This document shows positions 34,677 through 44,980 of a stretch of DNA of 64,000 bases, in pieces. The position numbers and the translations under genes were made by a program. Source of the DNA: CAWGJF01 sp963822905 (GTDB lineage: Bacteria; Bacteroidota; Ignavibacteria; Ignavibacteriales; Ignavibacteriaceae); the NCBI GenBank assembly GCA_963822905.1, contig CAWGJF010000001.1, positions 558,001-622,000 on the forward strand. The letters are read 5' to 3'. How positions within the stretch are numbered: position 1 is the stretch's first letter; each line of letters begins with the position of its first letter. The notes below the pieces were generated by a model. It saw only the letters and a program-made list of their open reading frames with translations, had not been told where the DNA came from and did not search any database.

Positions 34677-35672
34677 TTATTCTGTTTTCATATCTCGTGT
34701 CATCAAATCTGTTGTGGCTTTAATCGGGTCTTTATCCTCATAAAGGATTTTATAGACTTCGGTTGTAATCGGAGTTTCTACTTCATATTTAACAGCAAGC
34801 TGACTTGCAGATTTAGAAGTGACTACGCCTTCAGCAATCATCTCCATTGATTTAAGAACATCTTTTAGTTTTTTCCCTTTTCCAATTTGTTCACCAACAT
34901 AGCGGTTCCTGCTATGACGACTCATACAGGTTACAATCAAGTCACCCATTCCTGATAAGCCGGCAAAAGTATCAGGCTGTGCACCCATTGCCAATCCCAA
35001 CCGGGAGATTTCAGCAACACCTCTCGTCATAATTGCGGCTTTTGTGTTATCACCAAAACCGGCACCATCGATTATTCCTGCTCCAATTGCAATAACATTT
35101 TTAAAAGCACCACCTAGTTCAACTCCAAGAATATCAGTAGAAGAATAAACACGGAAGTATGAAGTCATAAATGCTGCCTGAACAGTTTTAGAAGTTTCTT
35201 CATCAACAGAAGCAGCAACAACTGCTGTTGGAATTCGTTGACTAACTTCTTCGGCGTGACTTGGTCCGGAAAGTACAGATAGCTGTGACTCATTTAAAAA
35301 TGGATACACATCCTTTAACATCTGTGAGACAGTCATCAAGGAATCTTTCTCGATTCCTTTTGCAACACTGACTAAAATTGCATCTTCAAGATTTTTACGA
35401 TCAATTTTTTTTATAACTACACGAAGAAATTGTGAAGGAACGGCAAGTACAATCAAGTTTTTATCATCTGTGGATTCTTCAAGATCGTGCGTAATAAGGA
35501 TTTCTTTGGGAATTTTTATCTTTGGAAGGTAATGCGAGTTTTCTCTTTTTTTATTTAATTCTTTTGCGTAAGCACGTTTGTATTCCCAGAGAGATACTCT
35601 GTGACCGTTGTAGTGAAGTAAAATTGCTAGGGTTGTTCCCCATCCTCCTGCACCGAGTACGGAGATTTTCAT
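34677..35672 (-). CDS. gpsA: glycerol-3-phosphate dehydrogenase [NAD(P)+]
   Basis: The 331-residue protein has ISVLGAGGWGTTLAILL (GxGxxG nucleotide site) at the N-terminus, VSVAKGIE, SVLSGPSHAEEV, and AIGAGIIDGAGFGDNTKAAI with the catalytic Lys region ELGGAFKNVIAI. It reduces dihydroxyacetone phosphate to sn-glycerol-3-phosphate for phospholipid synthesis. Its start directly follows the stop of plsY (no intervening base), placing the two successive steps of phosphatidate synthesis in one operon. Confidence 0.96.
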   Translation of the reverse strand: MKISVLGAGGWGTTLAILLHYNGHRVSLWEYKRAYAKELNKKRENSHYLPKIKIPKEILITHDLEESTDDKNLIVLAVPSQFLRVVIKKIDRKNLEDAILVSVAKGIEKDSLMTVSQMLKDVYPFLNESQLSVLSGPSHAEEVSQRIPTAVVAASVDEETSKTVQAAFMTSYFRVYSSTDILGVELGGAFKNVIAIGAGIIDGAGFGDNTKAAIMTRGVAEISRLGLAMGAQPDTFAGLSGMGDLIVTCMSRHSRNRYVGEQIGKGKKLKDVLKSMEMIAEGVVTSKSASQLAVKYEVETPITTEVYKILYEDKDPIKATTDLMTRDMKTE

Positions 35673-36347
35673 TTATGATCTGGTAAGTTTCTTCTTAAAG
35701 TTAATTTTACTTTCGTTTCCTTTAATTAGCCTGACTAAGTTTTTTCTGTGTGTAAAAATCACTAATGATGATAATAAAATTAAAAACGGGAATAATGTTT
35801 CGTAGCCATTAATATGAACTCCAAAAACATTTTCTCTAATATATAATGTTGATGGAACAGCGATTGCGCCTAAAATGGAACCTAAAGAAACATATCTTGA
35901 AATTGAAACTACAAGAACAAAAACACCGACAGCAATCAGCATATCAACAGTAATAAGTATAATCAGCATTCCAAGTGCAGTTGCAATTCCTTTACCGCCT
36001 TTGAATCCTGCAAAGATAGTCCAGATATGACCAATTACAGCAGTCAGACCAGCTATAATTTGAACAAAGGTAAAATCATCAAACGGAGAAATGTTGTTAA
36101 TTGGGGTTGAGCTCAGAAAAAATAATCTTGAAACTAAAACTACAGCTACAACTCCTTTAAGAGCATCAAGCAGAATTACAAATAAACCATGCTTCCACCC
36201 CAAAACCCTCATTACGTTTGTTCCGCCAGCATTTCCACTTCCGTGTTCACGAATATCAATTCCACGGGCAGCTTTACTAACAATAATAGAAGTAGGTATT
36301 GAACCAACCAGGTATGAAAGAAGTACTATTATTGCAAAAATCAGCAT
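35673..36347 (-). CDS. plsY: acyl-phosphate:glycerol-3-phosphate acyltransferase
   Basis: The 224-residue integral membrane protein has five to six hydrophobic segments. The PlsY loops are conserved: GSIPTSIIVSKAARGIDIR, REHGSGNAGGTNVMRVLG, and GFKGGKGIATALGMLI. It transfers an acyl group from acyl-phosphate to the 1-position of glycerol-3-phosphate made by GpsA. First gene of the plsY-gpsA operon; the stop codon touches the gpsA start. Confidence 0.95.
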   Translation of the reverse strand: MLIFAIIVLLSYLVGSIPTSIIVSKAARGIDIREHGSGNAGGTNVMRVLGWKHGLFVILLDALKGVVAVVLVSRLFFLSSTPINNISPFDDFTFVQIIAGLTAVIGHIWTIFAGFKGGKGIATALGMLIILITVDMLIAVGVFVLVVSISRYVSLGSILGAIAVPSTLYIRENVFGVHINGYETLFPFLILLSSLVIFTHRKNLVRLIKGNESKINFKKKLTRS

Positions 36348-36565
36348 TTTTTAACTATCGATTATTTTGAGTGCATAACCTAAACATTTCAGAACAAACA
36401 AACAACGAATTTCTATGCCAGATAAATAATTTGAATTCAGGTTGATTTGATGTGAAAGCTACGTAAAAGTTTCTTAAATGTAGAAAATGGTTTTTCATTA
36501 GTAAGCAGACATATTGTATACATTAATTAATGTATAGAGAATCCAAATAAATCACCAATCGTAAT

Positions 36566-36596
36566 TTTGGGGTTATTAAGCGTTTTAATATATTTG
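36566..36596 (+). promoter_or_regulatory. Bacteroidota-type promoter of the small gene at 36621
   Basis: TTTG (36566-36569), 19 bases, TATATTTG (36589-36596). Same spacing and -7 element as the promoter at 30806. Predicted transcript start about 36602, giving a leader of about 20 bases. Confidence 0.65.
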
Positions 36597-36620
36597 CGCA
36601 CTAAAATTATAGGATATCAA

Positions 36621-36785
36621 ATGGCAAAGCAACAATCATTTGGCGATAAGTTAAAAAAGAAGGGTAAATCTGATTTTGTAACTGTAAAAGTAATAAAAGC
36701 AGTAAAGGGCGATAAAGGTAGTTACAAATTCAATGAAAAACTCGTTAGACTTGGAGACATAAGTAAAATCGCTGAAATTAAATAA
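36621..36785 (+). CDS. small basic protein of unknown function
   Basis: This is a 54-codon gene starting at ATG 36621 (MAKQQSFGDKLKKKGKSDFV), preceded by AGGA 7 bases upstream and by a strong promoter. An open frame continues 18 codons upstream but overlaps the promoter, so I reject that start. The product is Lys-rich at the N-terminus, then DFVTVKVIKAVKGDKGSYKF and EKLVRLGDISKIAEI, which looks like a short beta-rich fold. I do not recognise a family. Its size, charge and good expression signals suggest a ribosome-, RNA- or DNA-associated protein. Confidence 0.65.
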   Translation: MAKQQSFGDKLKKKGKSDFVTVKVIKAVKGDKGSYKFNEKLVRLGDISKIAEIK

Positions 36786-36988
36786 TATTTTAACTCGTTT
36801 TTTTTAAGCATTTCAAACATCTGCGTAGATCGGGTAACTTCCCCTTGAATATTTCGTAGAATTTTTTAAATTGTAATTCACTTGCTGTCCATTTGGACTC
36901 AATGCTGTTCACGGTTCTTTTCCTCGCGGAAAGCTACAGTATTTAATCTCATATTATAGAATTTATAAACAATCCGAGAGGTGATGAG

Positions 36989-38380
36989 GTGATTACTCCC
37001 CGAAAAATGAAATTTTATGGTCTTCGCAATCTCGGAGACATTCAACAACTGAATAGGCTTTCAGAAAAACAAAAGTTTGAAATCGAAGTTGTTGCACACG
37101 TCCTGCCTTTTCGTGTTAATAACTATGTTGTTGAAGAATTAATTGATTGGAATAACATTCCTGACGACCCGATTTTTCAACTTACGTTTATGCAAAAAGA
37201 CATGTTGAATGAAAATCAGTTTTACCGGATGGCCGAGGTATTGAGCAATGAAAATAACAAAAATGAAATTAGAAAAACCGCTGACGAAATTCGTCTTGAA
37301 TTAAATCCGCATCCTGCCGGTCAGATGACAATTAATGTTCCTTCTTTCGATAAAGAAGAAGTGCCGGGGGTTCAGCACAAATACAGGGAAACAGTTTTGG
37401 TTTTTCCTTCGAGCGGTCAAACTTGTCATTCTTATTGCACTTTCTGTTTCAGGTGGGCACAGTTTGTGGGGATGAATGATTTAAAGTTTGCAACCCAGGA
37501 ATCAAAAACATTCCAGGACTATCTTGTTTCACAAAAAGATGTAACAGATGTTCTCTTTACCGGCGGTGATCCAATGGTGATGAGCGCAAAAAATCTTGCT
37601 ACATATATTGAACCGTTGCTTGAACCGGAGTTTGATCATATTCAGAACATCAGGATAGGGACTAAATCAATCGCATATTGGCCATATAAATATTTAACTG
37701 ATAATGATGCTGATGATGTTTTAAGAATTTTTGAAAGAGTTATAAATTCCGGTAAACATCTGGCAATTATGAGTCATTTCAATCATTGGAAAGAATTATC
37801 AACTGAAGCAGCACAGGCAGCTATTCAAAGAATAAGAAATACCGGCGCTGAAATACGAACTCAGTCACCGCTTGTTAAACATGTTAATGATAATCCGGAT
37901 GTTTGGGCAACAATGTGGAAAGAACAAGTGAGACTTGGATGTATTCCGTATTATTTCTTTGTTGAAAGAAATACAGGGGCGGAAGAATATTTTGCAATTC
38001 CACTTATAAGAGCTTATGAAATTTTCCGAGATGCAATTCAAAAGGTTTCAGGATTAAACAGAACAGTTCGTGGTCCATCTATGTCTGCACTACCGGGTAA
38101 GGTTGTAATTGAAGGAATTACAGAAATCAGAGGTGAAAAAGTTTTTGTCCTTACTTTATTGCAGGCAAGAAATCCTGAATGGGTAAAGAAACCTTTCTTC
38201 GCAAAGTATAATGACAAAGCAACATGGCTTAGTGATCTGAGACCAGCTTTTGGAAAAGATAAATTTTTCTACCAGGATGAGTTGAATACAATTCTCAGGA
38301 CTAATAACGGCCAAATGTTTTTTGATGCAGAAGGTGGCGACACAATGTTTGTAGATGAATATATCAACGTAGACGATTAA
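36989..38380 (+). CDS. KamA-family radical SAM aminomutase-like enzyme (second in window)
   Basis: The 463-residue protein begins with GTG 36989, 12 bases after a GAGAGG. It has C146-HSY-C150-TF-C153, the CxxxCxxC of KamA-type radical SAM enzymes, then VLFTGGDPMVMSAKNL, LAIMSHFNHWKEL, RTQSPLVKHVNDNPDVW and GPSMSALPGKVVIEG, where the Lys may be the PLP site. It differs clearly from the enzyme at 27022: longer, with a C-terminal extension rich in aromatic residues. It resembles uncharacterised lysine 2,3-aminomutase-like proteins; substrate unknown. It appears monocistronic. Confidence 0.82.
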   Translation: MITPRKMKFYGLRNLGDIQQLNRLSEKQKFEIEVVAHVLPFRVNNYVVEELIDWNNIPDDPIFQLTFMQKDMLNENQFYRMAEVLSNENNKNEIRKTADEIRLELNPHPAGQMTINVPSFDKEEVPGVQHKYRETVLVFPSSGQTCHSYCTFCFRWAQFVGMNDLKFATQESKTFQDYLVSQKDVTDVLFTGGDPMVMSAKNLATYIEPLLEPEFDHIQNIRIGTKSIAYWPYKYLTDNDADDVLRIFERVINSGKHLAIMSHFNHWKELSTEAAQAAIQRIRNTGAEIRTQSPLVKHVNDNPDVWATMWKEQVRLGCIPYYFFVERNTGAEEYFAIPLIRAYEIFRDAIQKVSGLNRTVRGPSMSALPGKVVIEGITEIRGEKVFVLTLLQARNPEWVKKPFFAKYNDKATWLSDLRPAFGKDKFFYQDELNTILRTNNGQMFFDAEGGDTMFVDEYINVDD

Positions 38381-38394
38381 TTCCCAGGATAAAA

Positions 38395-38898
38395 TTAATT
38401 AAACAATTCAAGACTTCTGCTTCCTTCAAGTACCAGTAGTTTTTCTTTTATATTTAAACCGCCGCCGTAGCCAATAAGTTTACCGTTGGATCCAATAACA
38501 CGATGACATGGAATAACTATCGGAACCGGGTTTGCTCCATTTGCTCTCCCAACTGCACGGATTGCTGCTAAATTTCCTAATCTCAATGCAAGTTCTTTAT
38601 AAGAAATTGTTTCACCATAAGGAATTTTTAATAACTCGTTCCATACTCTTTTCTGAAATTCAGTCCCGACCAAATCCAATTTTAAATCAAACACTTTTCT
38701 ATTTAAGGAGAAATATTCTCTGAGTTGTTTAAAAGAATCATAGAGGTATGGATCATTTGGTCTTAATCTTGTCAATGATTCGGAAGGAAATTTTTTATCA
38801 ATAGAATGGAAAGATATATATCTTATTCCTTTTGAAGATGTAATTATAACAAATTTAATCCCGTCTATTTCATCATCGGCAATATAAAATTTTTCCAA
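38395..38898 (-). CDS. ogt: methylated-DNA-[protein]-cysteine S-methyltransferase
   Basis: This 167-residue protein has the acceptor motif PIVIPCHRVIGSNGKLIGYG (Cys in PCHRV) and the DNA-binding helix SYKELALRLGNLAAIRAVGR with its Arg finger and the NGANP turn. It directly removes alkyl groups from O6-alkylguanine in a suicide reaction. The N-terminal 80 residues form the RNase H-like Ogt domain; there is no Ada regulator domain. Convergent with the KamA-like gene. Confidence 0.94.
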   Translation of the reverse strand: MEKFYIADDEIDGIKFVIITSSKGIRYISFHSIDKKFPSESLTRLRPNDPYLYDSFKQLREYFSLNRKVFDLKLDLVGTEFQKRVWNELLKIPYGETISYKELALRLGNLAAIRAVGRANGANPVPIVIPCHRVIGSNGKLIGYGGGLNIKEKLLVLEGSRSLELFN

Positions 38899-38929
38899 AA
38901 CACAGACCCTTAAATCATCAAAAATAAAA

Positions 38930-38958
38930 AAGGGAAGAAATTTTTTGTTTCTTCCCTT
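38930..38958 (-). terminator. terminator of nfu
   Basis: AAGGGAAGAAA (38930-38940) pairs with TTTCTTCCCTT (38948-38958), an 11-bp stem with a 7-base loop. On the minus strand it is followed by a T run (TTTTTTTATTTTT). It lies 20 bases beyond the nfu stop. Confidence 0.8.
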
Positions 38959-38977
38959 CCAATTTCATTACTAATAT

Positions 38978-39520
38978 TTAAGCAGAAATTACTTCAAGCA
39001 TCGGATCAATATCCCGTCTGATTAATCCTTCGATTGCCATCAATGTACCACTTATTGCACTTGGACAACTTCCGCAAGCGCCCTGGTATTTGATTCTGAC
39101 TGTATATCCGTCAACTCCAATTACTTCAAGCCCACCGCCATCACCGGCAAGTGCGGGTCTTACTTTCTGATCAAGAAGCTCATTAATTTTTTTGAGCATT
39201 TCATCGTCACTTTCTGAACTTAGTGCAACTTCTTTTTCAGCAGGTATTAATTCCGGGTTAAATGATTTTAGAAAATCAATAAACGGTCGCTGGATTTGTC
39301 CCCAGTTCGCTTCTTTTGATTTTTCAATTGTAACAAACTTGTCCATATAAAAAACCGAAACTACTCCATCAATTTCAAAAATTCCTTTTGCAAAAGGATC
39401 ATCTGCAACAGAATTTTTGTCAGGATACTGTCTTGTTTCAGCTTTTAATAATTTTTGGTTTAATATAAATTTTAAAGCTTGTGGATTTGGAGTTAAATCA
39501 ACATCTTCGACCATTAACAT
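38978..39520 (-). CDS. nfu: NifU-like Fe-S scaffold/carrier protein
   Basis: The 180-residue protein combines an N-terminal Nfu_N domain (TPNPQALKFILNQKLLK ... IFEIDGVVSVFYMDKFVTI) with a C-terminal NifU domain (KVRPALAGDGGGLEVIGV ... KYQGACGSCPSA, the CxxC that holds the cluster). It delivers Fe-S clusters to apo-proteins, consistent with the ferredoxin and radical SAM enzymes encoded nearby. AGAGG lies 5 bases before the ATG at 39520; a second Met two codons on is possible. Confidence 0.9.
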   Translation of the reverse strand: MLMVEDVDLTPNPQALKFILNQKLLKAETRQYPDKNSVADDPFAKGIFEIDGVVSVFYMDKFVTIEKSKEANWGQIQRPFIDFLKSFNPELIPAEKEVALSSESDDEMLKKINELLDQKVRPALAGDGGGLEVIGVDGYTVRIKYQGACGSCPSAISGTLMAIEGLIRRDIDPMLEVISA

Positions 39521-39676
39521 AATAACCTCTCAAAATTGTAACTCTAAATTAACCTAACCGGAAGATAGCTTCAAGATAAAACCGGATAATATTTCTAATT
39601 GAGCTGTCAAATAATTCATTTTATCGAAATTAAAATTATTTTTGGGTGATTCCAGAACTAATACAAGGTATTTTAA

Positions 39677-40663
39677 TTGAAAAATAGGAAAAAGAAAATA
39701 TTGATTGTTTTTACCGGTGGGACATTTTCAATGAAAATTGATAAAAAAACCGGCGGTGCCGTTCCAAGGTTTTCAGGTGAAGAATTACTTGAAAAGATTC
39801 CGAAGGCAAAAAAATTAGCAAGCATTTCCTGTTTTGATTACGGAAAATATCCTGGCCCACATGTTACTCCTGAGATAATGCTTGATTTATCAACTAAGAT
39901 TAAAAAGAAAATAAAAGATAATAATTTTGACGGGGTAATTGTAACGCACGGAACAGACACACTCGAAGAAACAGCCTACCTTCTTGATTTAACAACTAAT
40001 ACCAAAATACCAATCGTTGTAACCGGTTCAATGAAGAATAGTTCTGATCCTGATTGGGACGGGCCAAAAAATTTAACCGATTCAATGCAGGTTTGTCTTA
40101 CTGACAATTCAAAAGGAATGGGGGTGCTGGTTTGTCTTAATGGAGAAGTAAATGCTGCTAGTGAGGTAACAAAAATTTTTTCTGATGAATTGGGAACTTT
40201 TCAAAGTCTTGATTTTGGAGCGCTTGGTTTTGTACAAAACGAGAAAGTTATTTATAACAGGCTGCCTCAAAGACTTGAAACTTTGCAAACAAAAAAAATT
40301 AATACTAACGTTGACTTGCTTACTGTTTATGCCGGAATGGATGAAAAGTTTTTTAAATTCTCTGCAGATAGAAAAGCTGAAGGTTTGGTAATTGAAGCTT
40401 TAGGAATTGGGAACGTAACTCCCAAATCATTTGAGGGAATTAAATATGTTGTTGATAAGGGAATACCCGTTGTGCTTGTCAGCCGGTGTCCTGCGGGCGA
40501 AACAGATTACATTTACAGCTATCCCGGAGCTGGGAAACATTTACATAAGCTCGGAGTTATTTTTGCAGAATTTTTAAATGGACCGAAAGCGAGAATAAAA
40601 CTTATGCTTGCTCTGGGTAAGACTAAAAAAACAGATGAGTTGAGAAAATTTTTTGAATATTAA
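39677..40663 (+). CDS. L-asparaginase (type I-like)
   Basis: The 328-residue protein begins with TTG 39677 behind AAGGTA. It has KKILIVFTGGTFSMKIDKK (first catalytic Thr in TGGT), GVIVTHGTDTLEETAYLL (TDTLEE, second Thr-Asp) and PIVVTGSMKNSSDPDWDGPK. No signal peptide, so cytoplasmic. It hydrolyses asparagine (or acts as an Asn/Gln amidohydrolase) to aspartate and ammonia. A perfect 16-bp hairpin ends the transcript. Confidence 0.9.
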   Translation: MKNRKKKILIVFTGGTFSMKIDKKTGGAVPRFSGEELLEKIPKAKKLASISCFDYGKYPGPHVTPEIMLDLSTKIKKKIKDNNFDGVIVTHGTDTLEETAYLLDLTTNTKIPIVVTGSMKNSSDPDWDGPKNLTDSMQVCLTDNSKGMGVLVCLNGEVNAASEVTKIFSDELGTFQSLDFGALGFVQNEKVIYNRLPQRLETLQTKKINTNVDLLTVYAGMDEKFFKFSADRKAEGLVIEALGIGNVTPKSFEGIKYVVDKGIPVVLVSRCPAGETDYIYSYPGAGKHLHKLGVIFAEFLNGPKARIKLMLALGKTKKTDELRKFFEY

Positions 40664-40666
40664 AAT

Positions 40667-40701
40667 TAAGTGAGACTCACCTCTGAGGTGAGTCTCACTT
40701 A
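40667..40701. terminator. perfect 16-bp hairpin between convergent genes
   Basis: TAAGTGAGACTCACCT (40667-40682), loop CTG, and its exact complement (40686-40701). It separates the asparaginase stop (40663) from the stop of the T9SS gene (40709). The lack of a long T-tract means it may work as a transcript-stabilising palindrome as well as a bidirectional terminator. Confidence 0.65.
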
Positions 40702-40708
40702 GGAAAGC

Positions 40709-43700
40709 TTACTTCAACAAAATCATCTTCTTAGTATTAACATAATCATTCGTTCTTAGTTGGTAAAGATAAACACCGCTTGCAAGATTGGATGCATTGA
40801 ACTGAATCTCATACCTGCCTGCCTGTTGTTTTGTGTTTATTAGCTCTTTTATTCTTCTTCCGAGTATATCATAAATAACAACCGATACTTCCCCGGTATT
40901 TGGTATGTCGTACTTTATCGTCGTGGTGGGGTTAAATGGGTTTGGGTAGTTCTGATATAAAGTATATTCTGTCGGAACAATTTCTTTTTCTTCTTCCTCT
41001 TTATTTGTTCCAAAGTTTTTAGTAAAAATTCCTGAAAGCTTGTTCAGGTAATTTTCTTTTCCTTTTACCAGGTATCTTCCCACACTTGATTTCTGCAATG
41101 TAGAGTCATTTCCTTCTACAAGAAGTGCTGTTGTTACTGCATCTATTTCTGCATAAACTGCTTCTTCTGTATTTGGGTTCTGCTGAATAATCTCATCAAA
41201 TTCATTTATCGCCGGCAAATATTCCTGCTGCGCTGGCAGACATAATATTGCTAATTGATTTAATATCTTTTTATCTAATGTATCAGAAGTAGCTTCAGCA
41301 AGTGACTGGTAGGTATTTCTTAAACCTTCAAAATAATTTTCATCTCTGTTTAACAACCTGCCGATTTCATATTTCCTTTTATATGCTTTCAGCTTTTCTG
41401 TTAGTGTTGTGTCACTGTTTATTACCTGGTCATAATAGCTTTCTGATGATTCTATTTCTCCCGTCAGGAATAATTTCTCTGCACTTCCGTACAATATTTC
41501 TATGTCTGATAAATTATTACTTCCGCTTCTTACAGGGTAAAGCGTATCTATTGCTTCACCTGTTGATGTCATCATTACAAGCATTCCTTCTCCTCCACCT
41601 TCAGAAGGTATTACACAGGCGCTGTCTTTGTAAGGGATGTAATCAACAGTCAAGCTTCCAAACCTGGTAGATAATGGGTAAACAGGATGTTCATCCCAGA
41701 AGTTATTCTCAACTATAAGAGTTCTCGCCATACCAAATGCCAGCGTTCCATTCATTAAGTTCTGTGTATGTGCAAGCTCTCCGGGTGCCGGATTTGGTTC
41801 AACCGTTCGGTTATCATATACCTGGTTACAGCCCTCCCTCATCTGTGCATAAGCATTATTAATAAATATTTCCGATCCGTCATTAATATTAGGATCATTC
41901 GGATCATAAATCCCTCCGTTCTCATATATTTTGTTGTAGCCGGATACCGGGTACCAGCCGTGAAAGGTGATGTCATAAACAAGGCTGCCAACCAGGTTAG
42001 GCTATATACAGCCCACTATTTTTACAACCTGTTATATCATTTCCACCGATGTCCACGTTGCTGGAATTGGCTAAATAAATTCCTTGATATTGATTGCTGA
42101 TCGAATTCCCGATCACGCTTCCGCCTGAACTATTTATAAAGATTCCAAAAAGTACATTGTTATAGGAATAGTTATTTATAGTATTATCAATCACAGATAC
42201 CTTTGTTATTTGTGAAATGTAAGTAGCGGCTGTGGTTGTGTTCGAAATTGTATTGCCTTTAATAATTAATTCAGGAACATTCGATGCTGATATTCCCCAC
42301 TCTGAGCTTGTCATTGTACAGTATTTTATTTGTGATGGTGGAGGTGTTGATGCACCGTCTCCTGAAGATTTACCAACTATTTCTATCGAACTAGTTCCAC
42401 AATTAGAAAAGTTAATATACTGTGCACTTAAATAGTTTGCATTAAGTTCAGACTCAATCCCAATAGCCGGATATTGAATATCACAATATGATATATTCAG
42501 CGAACCACCTGACTTGATGACTATTCCGCTTGAGTCTTCTGTAAAATCAAGAGTAAGATTATTGCCTGATGTGCCGTTTATCGTTGCCGTTCCTTCAATT
42601 ATCAGCTTATGCCCGTTCTGAAAATGTATCGTTCCTGATGAATTTGGGTCATAGTTTTCTATGCTTCCGTTTTTAATGATAATATCTCCTTGCGCATAAT
42701 AGTTTTGATATATTGAAAGAGCTGCGCCGTTGTCAATTGTCATATCGCCTTTTAGGGTTCCGCCTTCTCCGGCTGTTTCATCCGATATTAGTGTTCCGCC
42801 ATATTTGATTACAGGAAGAACACTGTAAAGCTTTGCATCTCCCGGATATATGTCTTCTGAAAATTCAACTTTCCCATTATTTGGAAGAACAGTAAATCCT
42901 GTTGTATCAACATAGTCATATATTTGCCAGTTAACATAACTTGTTAAGTTTTGCAGACCAAATGTCAAATGATATTTGTTGCTGTAATACCTGTTTACCG
43001 GCATAAAATAATTTAAAGATGGGTCTTGCGAGTCTTCAAAAAATCCAAGATCAACAAAACATTCATCATTAGGTCCACCTGTTGTTTCTATATATTCTAC
43101 ATAATTATAAGTAGCAGGAGCATTTTGTGGATCTATTAGTGCATCAATATTCAAATATTGATCCGTCGCAATAAGTTTTTTGAGTGTTTTTCCAAATAAT
43201 CCCTTTAGTCTCGGGCTTAGTGTATCTCTTAAAGTGTAGTACTTATCGGTTAACTCCGCATTGGTAATAGGATAGTTCGGGAATTCAACAATTGCCCGAT
43301 ATGTATAAAAAGTATGATTTAAATAAGGCTCCTGTGCAAAGTAGGTATAGAGAGAAAGAAATTTTGCTCCATACATTAAAGCTAAATTTGCAGTGTATAA
43401 AAACTCGTGACTCCTGATATCTCTCTGGTATGAATTAGGATAAGGTGGATCAACTTCACCGCATTGAATGCTTGCACCCCAATGGGGATCTAATTCGTAT
43501 GCTGGTTTATATAGTAAATTCGCAAACCGCCAGATATTTATAACTCTGTAATCACCCATACAAGGGGTCAGGTTGCTATTGCTTTCGTTACAAGGAAGAT
43601 CAAACAGGTAACTGTTTTGTGTAAGGTTGATTCTATCAGTACGTTTAGCGAATTCTTCCCACGGGATTAAACCCATAGCTCCCAGATTATTCCCCCTGCT

Positions 43701-44900
43701 TTCATAAGCTCCGTCCCAGAAGGCACGCCACGGCAGCCAGACCGACCTTCTCTCCTGCGTATAGTCATCAAGTATATTAGTTACTATCCTGATCGGCTCA
43801 TATAAATCTATAGAAGCCGGTTCATCAAAACCTATCCAGCCTACCACTGAATCTGTATAAGCTAAGTTGTTAAATGCATCTGCTTGGGCAAGAATACGTT
43901 GTTCTGCAAAAGGTGATAGCGGTATAAGTTCTCTTCCTCTTAAATCTGAAACCACTATGCTGTCTATAGAAAGCACATAGCTCGGATGCCCTAGCCAGAT
44001 AACATTATACTCCACATACTGCCTCGTAGAAACAAAGGGAGTTGAATACTCATCTCCTGAACCTGTCATACGATTGGTCATCGGCTGAGGAAACTGGCTG
44101 CCTGAGGATCCATAGCAGGAATCATTTTCTAATGTATAATCGGTTAAAGGGAACTTTTTAAACTGGTTCAGTTGAGTAAACCGGCTACGAGTAAGTGTAT
44201 CTGCAGCTATTATGTATGTGCAGTCTATATGATTTAAAGATGAGCAGGATGATTGTGTTGTTTGTATTATACACAAAGGTGTACTTGCATTTGCAGTATC
44301 AGGACCAATATCCTCCAGCTTCAACTGGAAGTCAGTTGTATATTCTACTGCATCATAAGTACCATTCAGTGATTTAGTATAATAAGCAACATCCTGTATA
44401 TAATAAGGACCCCAGATCATTTTGCAGGTGTCATTCGCATATTGGTTATTAAGCCTTATATAAGAATCTGCAATCTTTGTAGTTTTTGTCTGGTTACGAT
44501 AAAGATGAGCATCACCGTTGCCTGAAGGTGCATCAGCTTCCCACACGCTGTACTTTGCATCAGTGTAATATTGCACCCAGTTATAATCAAATGATTGAAA
44601 TGCAAGCAGCTTCAATCCCAGGCTTTTTAACGAGTCAACTACCCATTGATCTGTAACACCCATTAAAACAAAATCTACGCCTGCCTCTTTCATCAATTTT
44701 ACCTGTTGGTGGTTCCCGGTTATCCAGTCTTTATGCAATGGCGCATTTATCGGTATGCCGTCATAGTCTTTTATCAAGTCGTGGTATTCAGGTGTTTCCT
44801 GCGCTTTGCCCGTATTTACCGGGATGAATAATCCCAGAAGCAAAACTGTGTAAAAGAAAATTTTCAATTCCGCATTGCGGGATTTCGCTTTACTAAACAT
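40709..44900 (-). CDS. large T9SS-exported beta-helix surface protein, split by a +1 frameshift
   Basis: Translation from ATG 44900 gives a signal peptide (FFYTVLLLGLFIPVNTGKAQ). Residues 35-640 form a glycoside-hydrolase-like region (KLMKEAGVDFVLMGV, VVGWIGFDEPASIDLYEP). A parallel beta-helix follows (GGTLKGDMTIDNGAALSI, IIKGNTISNT, SVIGNSISNQYQGIYLAN). That frame stops at 41997. Skipping one base (41999) continues NLVGSLVYDITFHGWYPVSG through to a C-terminal helical segment and the T9SS tail YQNYPNPFNPTTTIKYDIPN ... NTKKMILLK. The full protein would be about 1396 residues. Without the correction the main part loses its sorting signal and would not be displayed. Substrate unknown. Confidence 0.75.
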
Positions 44901-44931
44901 TTTGTCCTCCCTTTTTGTTTAAGCTAATTTG

Positions 44932-44980
44932 AACCCCTCCTCGTTCCTCCCCTTTAGTAAAGGGGAGGTTAGGTGGGGTT
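44932..44980. repeat. GC-rich nested palindrome between two T9SS genes
   Basis: The inner stem CCTCCCCTTTA (44946-44956) pairs with TAAAGGGGAGG (44958-44968). The outer AACCCC (44932-44937) pairs with GGGGTT (44975-44980). It ends one base before the stop codon of the gene at 44981 and is a likely terminator for it. It also looks like a dispersed intergenic repeat because it is far more GC-rich than the flanks. Confidence 0.6.
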
